The position numbers and the translations under genes are program-made. A DNA stretch of 64,000 bases, taken from assembly GCA_017462265.1 (NCBI GenBank), contig JAFTRN010000057.1, positions 33,694-97,693 on the forward strand, written 5' to 3'. Position 1 is the first letter of the stretch; each line of letters starts with the position of its first letter. Below the pieces are notes generated by a model that searched no databases, had not been told where the DNA came from, and saw nothing but the letters and a program-made list of their open reading frames with translations. Below, in pieces: positions 63,370 through 64,000 of this stretch. The stretch comes from Coprobacter sp. GTDB taxonomy: Bacteria > Bacteroidota > Bacteroidia > Bacteroidales > UBA11471.

Positions 63370-63800
63370 GCGATTGGGGATATTTGGGGCTGTTTATCTC
63401 CTCGTTTCTTGCCGGCAGTGTACTACCATTCGCCTCAGAAGCTCTATTGGGATTCATGACCGCTTCATCTCTATACAATACATGGATATGTCTCTTGTGC
63501 GCCACCATAGGCAATACATTGGGCGGAACGACCTGTTACTACATAGGGAGAATGGGTAAGACCGTGTGGATAGAAAAGATACTGCGTGTTCCTCATGACA
63601 AATTGACCAAAGCGCAACGCTTTCTGCAAAGCAAGGGGGCCCTTATGGGATCTTTTGCTTGCCTGCCCTTTGTAGGCGACGCCATCATTGTGGCATTAGG
63701 GTTGATGCGCGCCAATGCTTGGGGTGTAAATCTCTCTATGCTGGCCGGAAAATTTATCCGCTACTACCTCATCGTATGGGGTGTCGATATTATTTTCTGA
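63357..63800 (+). CDS. YqaA/DedA-like (SNARE-associated) membrane protein
   Basis: The 147-residue protein has about four membrane spans and the YqaA hallmarks FLAGSVLPFASEALLG, GNTLGGTTCYYIGR and LPFVGDAIIVALGLMR, a short branch of the DedA/VTT superfamily linked to lipid or ion handling in the inner membrane. It overlaps the preceding membrane protein gene by 13 bases and is the last complete gene in the window. Confidence 0.88.
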   Translation: MEFLSDWGYLGLFISSFLAGSVLPFASEALLGFMTASSLYNTWICLLCATIGNTLGGTTCYYIGRMGKTVWIEKILRVPHDKLTKAQRFLQSKGALMGSFACLPFVGDAIIVALGLMRANAWGVNLSMLAGKFIRYYLIVWGVDIIF

Positions 63801-63809
63801 TTTTCGGCA

Positions 63810-63985
63810 TCCGATAAAAATACAGCATACAGTTTTTGGATTTTCATTATGCCATCGGTATAAGACATTTTTCCTTACAGAATACTCTTACGCTCAGCAT
63901 AATCCATACAAGTATGGTTCTGCTCTCGCTTATCGAGTATTTCAGCCCCGTATAAGCCGATTCGTGGGGAAATACCTGTGAATAA
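63810..63985 (+). repeat. Composite interspersed repeat at the window edge (family 2 end plus family 1 module)
   Basis: Beginning 10 bases after the YqaA stop, TCCGATAAAAATACAGCATA through TTTTCATTATGCC (63810-63853) matches the right end of the 381-bp element (inverse of 31165-31202). At 63879-63942 follows a 64-bp module that is the reverse complement, with 3 mismatches, of 56820-56883 in the full-length family 1 copy. Then AGCCCCGTATAAGCCGATT (63944-63962) again matches the 381-bp element (inverse of 31121-31139). The element thus looks like family 2 interrupted by a family 1 module; its other end may lie outside the window. Confidence 0.75.
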
Positions 63986-64000
63986 GCGCCCTACGTCGAA

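Overview
The window reads as chromosomal DNA of a gut-type Bacteroidales bacterium. The evidence is a set of recognisable Bacteroidota traits: promoters of the TTTG-N19/20-TAnnTTTG type, a three-gene succinate dehydrogenase/fumarate reductase operon, an outer-membrane beta-barrel protein with a carboxypeptidase-regulatory-like N-terminus, two proteins ending in type IX secretion (T9SS) sorting tails, a dipeptidyl peptidase IV, a DUF5723 protein beside a large lipoprotein, and a DUF4143 ATPase. A Barnesiella/Coprobacter-like relative is a guess from general feel, not a proven assignment. No rRNA, prophage, integrase, transposase gene or CRISPR array was seen.

Layout. 1-9.3 kb: 5' part of a glycogen debranching enzyme, a MarC-type membrane protein, a Crp/Fnr regulator, an aspartate aminotransferase, an ApbE flavinyltransferase and a large outer-membrane protein. 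9.3-20.2 kb: a DUF4143 ATPase preceded by 33-bp tandem repeats, an MsbA-like ABC exporter, small hypothetical proteins, tRNA-Leu, mannose-1-phosphate guanylyltransferase, a DUF1016 nuclease-fold protein, a GH3/serine-hydrolase fusion and rplS. 20.2-29.7 kb: a cell-envelope block with a 1420-residue secreted protein, ogt, a DUF5723 protein with its lipoprotein partner, and a T9SS cargo protein. 29.7-33.1 kb: an accessory, repeat-rich patch with a HAD phosphatase, nested palindromic elements, a hipB gene with a decayed hipA, a TRIC-type channel and, unannotated by size, two tandem 35/36-codon membrane peptides. 33.1-49 kb: core genes pckA, eno, queH, tRNA-Arg, recO, two identical tRNA-Glu genes flanking rpsT, gyrB, rnr, parE, coaD, a carboxy-terminal processing protease and HU. 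49-55.4 kb: two overlapping rhomboid proteases, an endonuclease/exonuclease/phosphatase-family protein and the frdCAB operon. 55.4-64 kb: an acyltransferase, a 336-bp inverted-repeat element, a THUMP RNA methyltransferase, DPP IV, purD, two membrane proteins and a second composite repeat running to the window edge.

How it fits together. Most of the window is central metabolism (PEP carboxykinase, enolase and fumarate reductase serve succinate-producing anaerobic energy metabolism), DNA topology and RNA turnover (gyrB, rnr, parE) and envelope biogenesis. The interesting material lies between the genes. One short interspersed inverted-repeat family (full form 336 bp, short forms 83-84 bp) sits just upstream of three minus-strand start codons and abuts two stop codons. 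A second 381-bp palindromic element with 17-bp terminal inverted repeats and a 9-bp direct repeat is inserted inside one copy of the first. The most promising possible new system is the tandem pair of tiny hydrophobic peptide genes at 32737-32994, which has the architecture of a type I toxin or small regulatory membrane-peptide array; this is inference from sequence only.
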